Shown here piece by piece: positions 1 through 8,367 of a stretch of DNA of 64,000 nucleotides. Under the pieces are notes generated by a model. The model searched no databases, was not told the DNA's origin, and worked only from the letters and a program-made list of their open reading frames with translations. Location: positions 186,001-250,000 of the forward strand of contig NZ_JAOANI010000019.1 of assembly GCF_025318105.1 (NCBI RefSeq), in the 5' to 3' direction. The first letter of the stretch is position 1. The number at the start of each line of letters is the position of its first letter. This DNA comes from Venatoribacter pacificus (GTDB lineage: Bacteria > Pseudomonadota > Gammaproteobacteria > Pseudomonadales > Oceanobacteraceae). Made by a program: the position numbers and the translations under genes.

Positions 1-1
1 C

Positions 2-496
2 GTGGTGGTCGATCATGCCCGTGGTTTTGGTAACGGCTGGTTGCTGCCGCTGGGGCCATTACGCGAGCCGCTTGCACGGCTTAAAACGGTGGATCTGGTG
101 TTGCGCAACGGTGCGGATTTTCAGGTGCTGCCGACGGCACTGGTGAACGCTGTCAATGGTGAGCAGATTGCCCTGCACAGCTTCAGTGGCCAGAAAGTCG
201 TGGCGGTTTCCGGTATCGGCAATCCGCAGCGTTTTTACGACTCACTTAGCAGTCTGGGAATGCAGCCACAGGAACACAGTTTTGCCGATCATCATCAGTT
301 TCAGCCAGATGATCTGGCGTTTCATGACCAAACCCCTGATCTGCCGCTCGTGATGACGGAGAAAGATTGGGTAAAATGCCGTCACTTTGCCCAGCCCAAC
401 TGGTGGTATCTGCAGGTGAGTGCCGTCCCTGAACCTACATTACTGGCGCAGCTGGATTCTTTATTAATGACCTGGAGTGGAAAAACCCATGGATAA
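2..496 (+). CDS. lpxK: Tetraacyldisaccharide 4'-kinase LpxK, 3' part only
   Basis: The reading frame is open from the left edge and ends at a TAA at 494-496, so only about the C-terminal half (164 codons) of this roughly 330-residue family is present. LpxK phosphorylates the 4' position of the disaccharide lipid A precursor at the inner face of the cytoplasmic membrane, the sixth step of the Raetz pathway. The DHARGFGNG segment followed by LLPLGPLREP is the diagnostic LpxK region, and FADHHQF near residue 95 is also typical. The Trm112-like gene starts inside its last codons (overlap 489-496), which implies translational coupling. The family call is secure; the start lies outside the window. 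Confidence 0.95.
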   Translation: MVVDHARGFGNGWLLPLGPLREPLARLKTVDLVLRNGADFQVLPTALVNAVNGEQIALHSFSGQKVVAVSGIGNPQRFYDSLSSLGMQPQEHSFADHHQFQPDDLAFHDQTPDLPLVMTEKDWVKCRHFAQPNWWYLQVSAVPEPTLLAQLDSLLMTWSGKTHG

Positions 497-704
497 GCAA
501 TTACTGAGCATGCTGGTATGCCCGCTGTGCAAGGGCAAACTCAAGTATGAAAAAGACGCACAGGAGCTGCTGTGTACCTTTGATGGTTTAGCGTTCCCGC
601 TACGCGATGGTGTGCCGGTGATGCTGGAAGGTGAAGCACGCCGCATGAGCGAAGAAGAAAAGCTCGAAAAAGCGCAGAAAGCCAGTAAAGAACAGGCCGA
701 GTAA
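489..704 (+). CDS. Trm112/YcaR family small zinc-ribbon-like protein
   Basis: A 71-residue protein with a CPLC knuckle at residues 11-14, a third Cys near 29 and the FPLRDGVPVML block that defines the Trm112/UPF0434 (E. coli YcaR) family. Eukaryotic and archaeal Trm112 activate methyltransferases; the bacterial role is not settled. The second half-knuckle has only one Cys, as in E. coli YcaR. The C-terminal 20 residues are highly charged (Glu/Lys rich) and probably helical. The ATG at 489 was chosen because it overlaps the lpxK stop; a longer frame from 477 adds only four residues. It lies in the lpxK-murB envelope cluster, where Pseudomonas also carries it next to lpxK. Confidence 0.88.
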   Translation: MDKQLLSMLVCPLCKGKLKYEKDAQELLCTFDGLAFPLRDGVPVMLEGEARRMSEEEKLEKAQKASKEQAE

Positions 705-709
705 GCACT

Positions 710-1207
710 GTGCTGCGTGTGCTTTTTGTGTGTCTGGGTAATATCTGCCGTTCGCCGACCGCCGACGGCGTTTTCCGCAGCATGGTTGCCTCTGCCGGGC
801 TGAGTGATCAGGTGCAGGTGGATTCAGCCGGCACCGCCGCCTGGCATATCGGCAAAACGCCCGATCCGCGTACTATCAAAGCCGCGGATGAGCGTGGTTA
901 CGATTTATCGCTGTTGCGTGCGCGTCAGGCGCTGGCCGCCGATTTTGATCAGTTTGATTATGTGCTGGCGATGGATCTGGAAAACCTCAGCAATCTGCGC
1001 GCATTAAAACCCGCCGCTGCGCGTACTGATCCCCAGCTGTTTTTGCGCAGCTTTGCCCGCCGCTTTAACATCGACGAAGTACCGGACCCTTATTATGGCG
1101 GTGCCGATGGCTTTGAGCAGGTGCTGGATCTGGTTGAAGATGCCTGTGAAGGTTTGCTGGCCGATATCCGCCAGCGTTTAAACCAGCGTTCAAAGGAAGC
1201 ACCGTGA
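710..1207 (+). CDS. Low molecular weight protein-tyrosine phosphatase
   Basis: A 165-residue LMW-PTP with GTG start. The P-loop CLGNICRSP sits at residues 8-16: nucleophile Cys8, Arg14, and a second Cys13 as in the family. The general-acid loop appears as DPYYGG near residue 125. The enzyme hydrolyses phosphotyrosine through a cysteinyl-phosphate intermediate, often countering tyrosine kinases of polysaccharide export. Its stop overlaps the murB GTG start (GTGA at 1204-1207), so the two are translationally coupled. In P. aeruginosa the same gene sits between kdsB and murB; here kdsB is missing from the cluster. Substrate is unknown. Confidence 0.92.
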   Translation: MLRVLFVCLGNICRSPTADGVFRSMVASAGLSDQVQVDSAGTAAWHIGKTPDPRTIKAADERGYDLSLLRARQALAADFDQFDYVLAMDLENLSNLRALKPAAARTDPQLFLRSFARRFNIDEVPDPYYGGADGFEQVLDLVEDACEGLLADIRQRLNQRSKEAP

Positions 1208-2229
1208 ATCATCCCGTGCCTGAGGTACAGCAGAACTACGATCTGTCGGCGCTGAATACGCTGCGCTTACCGGCCAAAGCCGAAGCCTTTGCGCGTTTTT
1301 CTTCCGCCTCGGAATTGCTCAGTCTGCTGACGCTGGCGCAACGGCATAACTGGCCGGTGCGTGTTCTGGGCGGCGGCAGTAATGTGTTGCTGGCCGCCGA
1401 TGTGCATGGTCTGGTACTGCAGTCGGCCATGACTTCGGTGCGTTTGCTGCGTGAAGATGTTACCCATCGCTGGCTGGCGGTGGATGCAGGCATGAACTGG
1501 CATCAGTGGGTACAGGGCAGCACAGAGTTTGGTCATGGGCTGGAAAATCTGGCGCTGATACCGGGTTCTGTCGGTGCTTCGCCGATTCAAAATATTGGTG
1601 CTTATGGTGTTGAAGTTGCCGACTGCATCGACTCGGTATCCGGCATTCAGCTCAGCTCTCGCCAGTGGCGCACGCTGAGTGCCGCCGAATGCCGCTTTGC
1701 CTATCGTGATTCCATTTTCAAACATGAGCTGGCTGGCGATTTTATTGTCACCCGCGTGGTCTTCCGTCTGGGTAAAATTTTTCAACCGGATCTGAGTTAT
1801 GGCCCTTTGGCTAGCTGGGCGACGGCGCAGGGTGATGCCATTTGTCCGCAGGCGTTGATTGAGCAGGTGTGTGCGATCCGTAAGAGTAAATTGCCGGACC
1901 CGTCGCAGATACCTAACGCGGGATCGTTCTTCAAAAATCCGCTGGTATCGGTTTATCAGGCTCAGCAATTGCGTGAGCAATACCCTGCATTGCCGGTCTA
2001 TCAGCAAGCTGATGGTCGTATCAAACTGGCGGCGGGCTGGCTGATTGAACAGGCCGGCTGGAAAGGGCGCTGGCTTGGCCCTGTGCGGATGCACGATCAG
2101 CAGGCACTGGTGCTGACGACGAATGGCGCGGCTGCTTATGCCGATATTGAGCAGCTGCGTAATGCGGTGGTCGACAGTGTGAATGAGCAATTTGGTGTGC
2201 AGCTGGAGCCTGAGCCGCAGCCGTTCTGA
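1204..2229 (+). CDS. murB: UDP-N-acetylenolpyruvoylglucosamine reductase MurB
   Basis: A 341-residue type I MurB, matching the E. coli enzyme length. It reduces enolpyruvyl-UDP-GlcNAc to UDP-MurNAc with NADPH and FAD in the cytoplasm, the second committed step of peptidoglycan synthesis. Visible features are the FAD-binding VLGGGSNVLL motif near residue 56, the LIPGSVGASPIQNIGAYG block near 115-132, and the NAGSFFKNP segment near 238, which carries the catalytic serine proton donor. The GTG start at 1204 overlaps the phosphatase stop. The gene ends before an imperfect hairpin terminator that it shares with convergent lpxH. Confidence 0.96.
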   Translation: MNHPVPEVQQNYDLSALNTLRLPAKAEAFARFSSASELLSLLTLAQRHNWPVRVLGGGSNVLLAADVHGLVLQSAMTSVRLLREDVTHRWLAVDAGMNWHQWVQGSTEFGHGLENLALIPGSVGASPIQNIGAYGVEVADCIDSVSGIQLSSRQWRTLSAAECRFAYRDSIFKHELAGDFIVTRVVFRLGKIFQPDLSYGPLASWATAQGDAICPQALIEQVCAIRKSKLPDPSQIPNAGSFFKNPLVSVYQAQQLREQYPALPVYQQADGRIKLAAGWLIEQAGWKGRWLGPVRMHDQQALVLTTNGAAAYADIEQLRNAVVDSVNEQFGVQLEPEPQPF

Positions 2230-2256
2230 ACATGATTTCAGCATCATGTCAGCCAT

Positions 2257-2286
2257 AAAAAAACCGACGTTATGCCGGCTTTTTTA
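2257..2286. terminator. Bidirectional terminator between murB and lpxH
   Basis: A run of A residues, a short imperfect GC stem (CCGAC / GCCGG around a GTTAT loop) and a run of T residues form an A-stem-T element usable on both strands. It lies between convergent murB and lpxH. The stem has one mismatch, so its strength is uncertain. A separate 6-bp inverted repeat (CATGAT / ATCATG, 2231-2248) directly follows the murB stop. Confidence 0.6.
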
Positions 2287-2319
2287 TTACTGCAGTCTGG
2301 AGCTGTTTTGTCGCTTCAT

Positions 2320-3045
2320 TCAGAACGTAAACTGACTGAGCTGCAGTCCGCTTTCTTCGCTCCAGCGGATCATCCAGCCGGAATTGTCTGACCAGTCGCC
2401 CAGTACCAGACGGCGGCGTTCGCGCCCGTTGTGCATCCAGCGGTGATCATCCGGGCGGTGGGTGTGGCCATGAATCAGGGTGGTAACACCGGCCTGATCC
2501 ATTTCACGGTCTACCTCCTCAGGAGTGACATCCATAATGTCGGAGCTTTTCATCTGCTGACCGCTCTGGCTTTCACTGCGCACTTGGCGGGCAAAGGCGA
2601 TGCGTTCTTCCAGTGGTTTACTGAGAAAGTCCTGCTGCCAGGCCGGGCTGCGGAACATCTGGCGCACTTTCATGTATTCCACATCGCGGGTGCAGAGGCT
2701 GTCGCCGTGCATCAGCAATACTGGCTCGTTAGCCAAGGGAGTCACGGTAGGGTCGTCCAGCAGAGTGGCGCCGGTTTGTCCGCAGAAGGTTTGGCCCAGC
2801 AGGAAATCGCGGTTGCCGTGCATGATAAACAGGCGGGTGCCTGAATCGCTGAGGCTGCGCAGAGCTTCTTTAATGGCGCTGACGAAAGGATGATCAAAGT
2901 CATCGCCCATCCAAACTTCAAAGAAGTCGCCGAGAATATAAAGCGCATCGGCATCCTGCAGATTCTGGAGATAATGCACAAAGCCCTGAGCCATGGCCGG
3001 GCGGCCAGGCTCCAGATGCAGATCGGAGATGAAATAAACCGCCAT
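2320..3045 (-). CDS. lpxH: UDP-2,3-diacylglucosamine diphosphatase LpxH
   Basis: A 241-residue calcineurin-type metallophosphoesterase that hydrolyses UDP-2,3-diacylglucosamine to lipid X and UMP at the membrane surface in lipid A synthesis. Metal-binding motifs in order are SDLHL (residues 7-11), GDFFE, GNRDF, HGDS and GHTHRP near residue 195, all expected for LpxH. The ATG overlaps the ppiB stop by one base, so both are probably read from one mRNA. The ppiB-lpxH pair is conserved in Pseudomonas. Length and motif order leave little doubt. Confidence 0.95.
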   Translation of the reverse strand: MAVYFISDLHLEPGRPAMAQGFVHYLQNLQDADALYILGDFFEVWMGDDFDHPFVSAIKEALRSLSDSGTRLFIMHGNRDFLLGQTFCGQTGATLLDDPTVTPLANEPVLLMHGDSLCTRDVEYMKVRQMFRSPAWQQDFLSKPLEERIAFARQVRSESQSGQQMKSSDIMDVTPEEVDREMDQAGVTTLIHGHTHRPDDHRWMHNGRERRRLVLGDWSDNSGWMIRWSEESGLQLSQFTF

Positions 3046-3539
3046 TACGCGATGATTTCAGCTTTTTCGATGATGACGTCATCGACAGGAACGTCCTGAT
3101 GGCCCATACGGGTGGTGGTTTTAACGGCTTTGATGCGGTTAACCACGTCCATGCCTTCAACCACTTCACCAAATACAGCATAACCCCAGCCCTGAGTGGA
3201 CTTGCTGGTGTGGTTCAGGAATTCGTTGTCAGATACGTTGATGAAAAACTGGGCGCTGGCGGAGTGTGGATCCATGGTGCGGGCCATTGCCAGGGTGCCA
3301 ACGGTATTTTTCAGGCCGTTGTCGGCTTCGTTTTCGATTGGCATGTCGGTTTCTTTATTAACCATACCGGGTTCAAAACCACCGCCCTGAATCATAAAGT
3401 TGTCAATTACGCGGTGGAAGATTACGCCGTCGTAATAGCCTTCTTTTACATACTTTTCGAAGTTAGCGGCAGTTTTCGGCGCTTTCTCGTGGTTCAGTTC
3501 AATTTTGATGTCGCCGAAGTTGGTTTTAAGCAGGATCAT
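3045..3539 (-). CDS. ppiB: Peptidyl-prolyl cis-trans isomerase B (cyclophilin)
   Basis: A 164-residue single-domain cyclophilin without signal peptide, so cytoplasmic. It isomerises Xaa-Pro bonds. The catalytic core FHRVIDNFMIQGGGF (residues 41-55, with the catalytic Arg) and the AMARTMDPHSASAQFFIN block are clearly present. It is the first gene of a ppiB-lpxH unit and is divergent from glnS across about 160 bp that must hold both promoters. The same ppiB/glnS divergence occurs in Pseudomonas. Confidence 0.95.
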   Translation of the reverse strand: MILLKTNFGDIKIELNHEKAPKTAANFEKYVKEGYYDGVIFHRVIDNFMIQGGGFEPGMVNKETDMPIENEADNGLKNTVGTLAMARTMDPHSASAQFFINVSDNEFLNHTSKSTQGWGYAVFGEVVEGMDVVNRIKAVKTTTRMGHQDVPVDDVIIEKAEIIA

Positions 3540-3588
3540 GTGAAGCCTCTGTCATTGAATCGTGTATCCCTTGATGGGATTGAGTGCG

Positions 3589-3594
3589 TATAAT
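3589..3594 (+). promoter_or_regulatory. Candidate -10 element for glnS
   Basis: A perfect TATAAT lies 108 bp upstream of glnS in the ppiB-glnS divergent region. No good -35 hexamer is found at 16-18 bp, so this is a one-box prediction. Confidence 0.4.
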
Positions 3595-3701
3595 ACCGCC
3601 TTTTTCGCGGCCTGACAGCGCCGTAGCACGATTGCCGGAATATCCGCCCGGAACAGCTTCCGCGCGGTCAGCTTGCCGGTACTACTCAGAAACGGATGGT
3701 T

Positions 3702-5372
3702 ATGACAGACACAACTCCAAACAGCCACAATTTCATTGCCAAAATCGTTCAGGATGACCTCGCCAGTGGTAAGGTTCAGAGCGTTGTTACACGCTTTCCG
3801 CCTGAGCCCAACGGTTATCTGCATGTGGGCCATGCCAAATCAATCTGCCTGAACTTCGGCCTGGCCGAACAGTTTAATGGCCAGTGTAACCTGCGTTTCG
3901 ACGATACTAATCCGGAAAAAGAAAGCCAGGAATTTATTGATGCGATTAAAGACGACATCACCTGGTTAGGTTTTCACTGGGCAGGTGATGTGCACTATGC
4001 CTCCGATTACTTTGACCAACTGCACCAGTGGGCATTGCACCTGGTGGCAGAAGGTAAAGCCTATGTCTGTGATCTGAGCCCGGAGCAGGCGCGCGAATAC
4101 CGTGGCACCCTGACCGAAGCGGGCAAAAACAGCCCGTTCCGTGAGCGCACGGCAGAAGAAAACCTGGCGCTGTTTGAGAAAATGCGTGCCGGTGAGTTCG
4201 ACGAAGGCGCTTGTGTGCTGCGCGCCAAAATTGATATGGCATCGCCAAACATGAACCTGCGTGATCCGATCATCTATCGTATCCGTAAGGTGCATCATCA
4301 CCAGACCGGTGACAAATGGTGTATCTACCCGACCTATGACTTTACCCATGGACAGTCGGATGCCATCGAAGGTATTACCCATTCCGTCTGTACGCTGGAA
4401 TTTGAAGATCATAAGCCACTGTACGACTGGTTTATTGCCAATCTGCCGGTGCCGGCACAGCCGCGTCAGTACGAATTTGGCCGCCTGAATCTGGATTACA
4501 CCGTGACCTCCAAGCGCAAACTGAAAGCTCTGGTGGATGAACAGGTTGTGGCGGGCTGGAATGATCCGCGTATGCCAACGGTTGCTGGTATGCGTCGTCG
4601 TGGTTTTACACCGCGCTCAGTGCGTAATTTCTGTGACATGATCGGTGTGACCCGCAGTGACGGTATGGTCGATGTGGCGATGCTGGAGCACGCGCTGCGT
4701 GACGATCTGAATAAACATGCACCGCGTGCGATGTGTGTGATCCGGCCGTTAAAAGTCGAGATCGAAAATCTGGCCACCGATCATCTGGAAATGCTCAGTG
4801 CCGAATATCATCACGAGCTGGATCTGGGTTCGCGCGAAATGCCGTTTACCCGTGAGATCTACATCGATCAGGATGATTTTAAAGAAGAGTACAGCAAGAA
4901 ATTCAAAAAGAAATTCACGCCGGGTAAACGTATCCGTCTGCGTCATTCTTATGTGATCGAAGCAACCAGCTACGAAAAAGATGACGCCGGTAATGTTGTG
5001 CTGGTGCGGGCGAAATTAATTGAAGGCACGCTGGGTGAAAATCCGGCCGACGGTGATAACCCGAAAGGGGTGGTGCACTGGGTTTCGGCCAGTCATTCGG
5101 TGCAGGCAGAATTGCGCCTGTACGAGCGTCTGTTTAATCACCCGACGCCGGATAAAGTCGACGGCGATTTCATGCAGTTTGTAAATCGCGATTCGCTCAC
5201 TGTTACTACCGGCTGGGTTGAACCTGCGCTGGCCAATGTCGGTGCAGAAAGTAATTTCCAGTTTGAGCGTGAAGGCTATTTTGTCGCCGACCGCTACGAT
5301 CACAGCGCTGACAAGCCGGTCTTTAACCTGACCATTGGCTTGCGTGAAGATAAATCACTGCAGGCAGATTAA
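3702..5372 (+). CDS. glnS: Glutaminyl-tRNA synthetase
   Basis: A 556-residue class I aminoacyl-tRNA synthetase that charges tRNA-Gln with glutamine in the cytoplasm. It shows the HIGH-like HVGH signature after PPEPNGYL (about residues 38-45), the FDDTNPEKE motif, and the KMSKS-equivalent VTSKRKL near residue 265, followed by the two beta-barrel anticodon-binding domains. Two in-frame ATGs (3696 and 3702) are possible; neither has a strong ribosome site, and 3702 was chosen because it gives the usual N-terminal spacing. cysS follows after 8 bp, so glnS-cysS form an operon. Confidence 0.96.
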   Translation: MTDTTPNSHNFIAKIVQDDLASGKVQSVVTRFPPEPNGYLHVGHAKSICLNFGLAEQFNGQCNLRFDDTNPEKESQEFIDAIKDDITWLGFHWAGDVHYASDYFDQLHQWALHLVAEGKAYVCDLSPEQAREYRGTLTEAGKNSPFRERTAEENLALFEKMRAGEFDEGACVLRAKIDMASPNMNLRDPIIYRIRKVHHHQTGDKWCIYPTYDFTHGQSDAIEGITHSVCTLEFEDHKPLYDWFIANLPVPAQPRQYEFGRLNLDYTVTSKRKLKALVDEQVVAGWNDPRMPTVAGMRRRGFTPRSVRNFCDMIGVTRSDGMVDVAMLEHALRDDLNKHAPRAMCVIRPLKVEIENLATDHLEMLSAEYHHELDLGSREMPFTREIYIDQDDFKEEYSKKFKKKFTPGKRIRLRHSYVIEATSYEKDDAGNVVLVRAKLIEGTLGENPADGDNPKGVVHWVSASHSVQAELRLYERLFNHPTPDKVDGDFMQFVNRDSLTVTTGWVEPALANVGAESNFQFEREGYFVADRYDHSADKPVFNLTIGLREDKSLQAD

Positions 5373-5380
5373 GGCTGATT

Positions 5381-6751
5381 ATGACTTTGCAGATTTTTAA
5401 TACGCTGACGCGTCAGAAAGAAGAATTCAAACCGTTACAACCGGGCAAGGTTGGCATGTATGTCTGTGGTATGACGGTTTATGATTTCTGTCACCTGGGT
5501 CATGCCCGGGTGATGGTGGCGTTTGATGTTATTGCCCGCTACTTGCGTCACCGTGGTTATGAGGTGAATTACATCCGTAATATCACCGACATCGACGATA
5601 AAATTATCAAGCGCGCCAACGAAAACGGCGAAGCTTTTGATGCATTAACCGAGCGCTTTATTGCTGAAATGCACAAAGATGCCGACCTGCTGGAAATTGA
5701 GCGTCCGAATGCGGAGCCAAAAGCCACGGCGCATATCGACGATATTATCCGTCTGGTCGAAACCCTGATCGCCAAAGGTTATGCCTACGCGCCGGGTAAT
5801 GGCGATGTGTATTACTCGGTGCGTAAATTTGAAGGTTACGGCAAATTATCCGGCAAAATTCTGGATGATTTGGAAGCCGGTGCGCGTGTCGATGTTGACG
5901 AACATAAACAAGACCCTCTGGATTTTGTGTTGTGGAAGGCAGCCAAAGCTGACGAGCCACACTGGCATTCGCCGTGGGGAATTGGTCGTCCGGGCTGGCA
6001 TATTGAATGTTCTGCCATGTCATCCTGCTGCCTGGGGGAAACCTTCGATATTCATGGTGGCGGCCCGGATCTTAAATTTCCGCACCATGAAAACGAAATT
6101 GCCCAGTCAGAAGCGGCTACGGGTAAAAAATACGTGAATACCTGGATGCATGCCGGCGCGGTTCGTGTCGATGGTGAAAAGATGTCCAAATCGCTGGGCA
6201 ATTTTTTCACTATCCGTGAAATTCTGGAAAAATATCCGGCGGAAGTGGTGCGCTTTTTACTGCTCTCCAGTCAGTACCGCAGTGCGATCAATTATTCCGA
6301 AGACAGCCTGAAAGAAGCGCACACCAAGCTGGAGCGTTTTTATAATGCGCTGCGCGGCGTGGCGGTGGGTGAGGTTGCGGATATTGATAATGAATATTCG
6401 CAACGTTTCCATGCATCGATGGATGATGACTTCAATACGCCGGAAGCCATTGCCGCTTTGTTTGATCTGGTGCGGGCGGTGAATAAAGCCGATGGGGCAG
6501 AGCAGGCAGCATTGGCTGGTCAGTTGCGTTATCTGGCGGGTGTGTTGGGTTGTCTGCAATCGGACCCGGAAGCCTTTTTGCAGTCTGGTGCGGATGTCGA
6601 TGAAGCCTGGATTCAGGGCATGATCAGCAAACGTGCTGAGGCCAAAAAAGCCAAAGATTTTGCTTTGGCTGATCAGGTTCGTGATGAGTTGCTGGCACAA
6701 GGCATAGTGTTGCGCGATGGCCCGGAAGGCACCAGCTGGTCGAAGCAATAA
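5381..6751 (+). CDS. cysS: Cysteinyl-tRNA synthetase
   Basis: A 456-residue class I synthetase that charges tRNA-Cys. Motifs: zinc-ligand Cys in YVCGMTVYD (near residue 28), HIGH-type HLGH at about 37-40, IECS and GGGPDLKFPHHENE (zinc site) near 208-236, and KMSKSLGN near 268. The C-terminal helical anticodon domain is complete. It is the second gene of the glnS-cysS unit (8 bp gap) and ends at a strong terminator shared with convergent folD. Confidence 0.97.
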   Translation: MTLQIFNTLTRQKEEFKPLQPGKVGMYVCGMTVYDFCHLGHARVMVAFDVIARYLRHRGYEVNYIRNITDIDDKIIKRANENGEAFDALTERFIAEMHKDADLLEIERPNAEPKATAHIDDIIRLVETLIAKGYAYAPGNGDVYYSVRKFEGYGKLSGKILDDLEAGARVDVDEHKQDPLDFVLWKAAKADEPHWHSPWGIGRPGWHIECSAMSSCCLGETFDIHGGGPDLKFPHHENEIAQSEAATGKKYVNTWMHAGAVRVDGEKMSKSLGNFFTIREILEKYPAEVVRFLLLSSQYRSAINYSEDSLKEAHTKLERFYNALRGVAVGEVADIDNEYSQRFHASMDDDFNTPEAIAALFDLVRAVNKADGAEQAALAGQLRYLAGVLGCLQSDPEAFLQSGADVDEAWIQGMISKRAEAKKAKDFALADQVRDELLAQGIVLRDGPEGTSWSKQ

Positions 6752-6773
6752 TCCGCCGTTAGCGACCGATATG

Positions 6774-6811
6774 AAAAAGCCCGGGCAGAGTGATCTGTCC
6801 GGGCTTTTTTG
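6774..6811. terminator. Bidirectional intrinsic terminator cysS/folD
   Basis: A long GC stem (AAAAAGCCCGG pairing with CCGGGCTTTTT, continued inward by GCAGA / TCTGT) around a GTGA loop, with A and T tracts on the two sides. It can terminate cysS on the plus strand and folD on the minus strand. Confidence 0.9.
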
Positions 6812-6830
6812 TGTTCTTTATATTCAGTGA

Positions 6831-7688
6831 TTACTGCTTGTGCAGGGTCTCGCAGGCAAACAGGGTGTTTTCCAGTAATTTGGCGCGGGTCATCGGGCCT
6901 ACACCACCGGGAACCGGGGTGATGAAAGCGGCACGTTCGGCAGCGGCGGCAAAGTCCACGTCGCCAATCAATTTGCCGTCGGCCTGACGGTTAATGCCCA
7001 CGTCAATTACGGTAGCGCCGGGTTTGATCCATTCACCTTTCACAATACCGGGTTTGCCAACGGCAACCACGACAATGTCAGCCTGCTGAACATGGTACGC
7101 CAGATCCTTGGTGAAGCGGTGGCAGGTAGTGACTGTGCAGCCTTTTAACAGCAGCTCCAGTCCCATTGGGCGGCCAACAATATTGGATGCGCCAACGATA
7201 ACGGCATGTTTGCCACGAACGTCTTCGCCGGTGCCTTCGAGCAGGTCAACGATACCGGCCGGAGTGCAGGGGCGGAGCATCGGCATGCGCTGTGCGAGGC
7301 GGCCCAGATTGAACGGGTGGAAGCCATCAACATCTTTGGTCGGGTCGATACGTTCAAGAATTTCATCGGCTTTCAGGCCGGCGGGTAAGGGCAGTTGCAC
7401 CAGAATGCCATCAACAGTGGCGTCGTTGTTCAGTTCGTCGATCAGGTCCAGCAGCTGCTGTTGTGATGTGGTTGCTGCCAGATCATAGGCTTTGCTGATA
7501 ATGCCCACTTGTTCGCAGTCTTTTCGCTTATGCGCCACGTACACCTCAGAGGCTGGGTCGCTGCCGACCAAGATGACCGCCAGACCGGGCGCGCGCAGGC
7601 CTTTATCGGTGCGGGCCTGAACCTGCTGTTTAATGGATTCGCGAATCGCTTTGGCAGTGGCATTGCCGTCGATCAGTTGAGCGGTCAT
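6831..7688 (-). CDS. folD: Bifunctional methylenetetrahydrofolate dehydrogenase/cyclohydrolase FolD
   Basis: A 285-residue cytoplasmic enzyme that interconverts 5,10-methylene-THF, methenyl-THF and 10-formyl-THF with NADP. Visible features: the substrate-binding segment EVYVAHKRKDCEQVGI near residues 49-64 with the catalytic Lys, the QLPLP motif near residue 98, the Rossmann motif VIVGASNIVGRP near 164-175, and the C-terminal PGGVGPMTRA signature. It is convergent to cysS. The upstream side faces the tRNA operon promoter. Confidence 0.96.
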   Translation of the reverse strand: MTAQLIDGNATAKAIRESIKQQVQARTDKGLRAPGLAVILVGSDPASEVYVAHKRKDCEQVGIISKAYDLAATTSQQQLLDLIDELNNDATVDGILVQLPLPAGLKADEILERIDPTKDVDGFHPFNLGRLAQRMPMLRPCTPAGIVDLLEGTGEDVRGKHAVIVGASNIVGRPMGLELLLKGCTVTTCHRFTKDLAYHVQQADIVVVAVGKPGIVKGEWIKPGATVIDVGINRQADGKLIGDVDFAAAAERAAFITPVPGGVGPMTRAKLLENTLFACETLHKQ

Positions 7689-7844
7689 AAGCGCAGTAAA
7701 CCTGTAGCAGTTATCAAAGCGCGCGATTTTCTCATGCGCGCTGAGAAAAACAAAGGCACCGCCCGCGTAAGCCTCCAGATAAATGCGAAAGCGGTTAAAA
7801 AATCACCGAACCGATTGTTTTTATTAATTATTTTCAAAAAGACG

Positions 7845-7871
7845 TTGACGAGGTTGGGGCTCATCTATAAT
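7845..7871 (+). promoter_or_regulatory. Promoter of the Pro-Arg-His tRNA operon
   Basis: TTGACG (7845-7850) and a perfect TATAAT (7866-7871) are separated by 15 bp, slightly shorter than the usual 17. The start region after the -10 is GCGC rich, like the GC-rich discriminators of stringently controlled stable RNA promoters. Confidence 0.65.
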
Positions 7872-7913
7872 ATGCGCAGCCACTTACAGGGCACTTTGCC
7901 AAGTAGGTGAGTT

Positions 7914-7990
7914 CGGGGTATAGCGCAGTCTGGTAGCGCGCCTGGTTTGGGACCAGGATGTCGGGAGTTCGAATCTCTCTACCCCGACCA
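7914..7990 (+). tRNA. tRNA-Pro (anticodon TGG)
   Basis: A 77-nt cloverleaf. The acceptor arm CGGGGTA pairs with TACCCCG, the anticodon stem is CCTGG/CCAGG with loop TTTGGGA, the T arm contains GTTCGAATC, and the 3' CCA is encoded. It is the first gene of a three-tRNA cluster. Confidence 0.95.
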
Positions 7991-8015
7991 TTTAATATCT
8001 GTATTAAATGGACAT

Positions 8016-8092
8016 GCGCCCGTAGCTCAATTGGATAGAGCATCGGCCTTCTAAGCCGAGGGTTGCAGGTTCAATCCCTGCCGGGTGCGCCA
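8016..8092 (+). tRNA. tRNA-Arg (anticodon TCT)
   Basis: A 77-nt cloverleaf. The acceptor GCGCCCG pairs with CGGGTGC, the anticodon stem is TCGGC/GCCGA with loop CTTCTAA, the T loop is GTTCAATC, and CCA is encoded. It reads AGA codons. It lies 25 bp after tRNA-Pro. Confidence 0.95.
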
Positions 8093-8117
8093 TATTGGCA
8101 AGCTCAGCAAAATTTGT

Positions 8118-8194
8118 GGTGGCCGTAGCTCAGTTGGTAGAGTCCAGGATTGTGATTCCTGTTGTCGCGGGTTCGAACCCCGTCGGCCACCCCA
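8118..8194 (+). tRNA. tRNA-His (anticodon GTG)
   Basis: A cloverleaf with the extra G at position -1 (8118) characteristic of tRNA-His, acceptor GTGGCCG/CGGCCAC, anticodon stem CAGGA/TCCTG with loop TTGTGAT, and CCA encoded. It is the last gene of the cluster. The roughly 170 bp to tig hold no further RNA gene that I can see. Confidence 0.95.
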
Positions 8195-8284
8195 CTCCTC
8201 CCCCTAAATTCCTTTTGTTTATATCTCCTAAGTGTTTGATTGTTCAAACATTCTAAATGGTTTCATTCGTGTCATGCCTTGCGT

Positions 8285-8290
8285 TATAAT
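8285..8290 (+). promoter_or_regulatory. Candidate -10 of the tig promoter
   Basis: A perfect TATAAT 78 bp upstream of tig, with only a weak TTCATT at -35 spacing. A small stem-loop (CAGGC / GCCTG, 8317-8331) lies in the predicted leader. Confidence 0.45.
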
Positions 8291-8367
8291 CCGCGCCTTT
8301 CTGATTTTATCGGCGTCAGGCACGAGGCCTGTGCGTTATTTCTTGAACAGTATATTGAGAGGCATCT

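Noticed and set aside
1267..2256. A 329-codon open frame antisense to murB
   Set aside because: It mirrors the murB coding sequence, has low-complexity Arg/Gln-rich translation and no domain; murB on the other strand is certain.
5434..5441. GTTACAAC, the complement of the E. coli Ter core GTTGTAAC
   Set aside because: An 8-bp match is expected about twice by chance in 64 kb on both strands, it lies inside cysS, and the flanks do not fit Ter.
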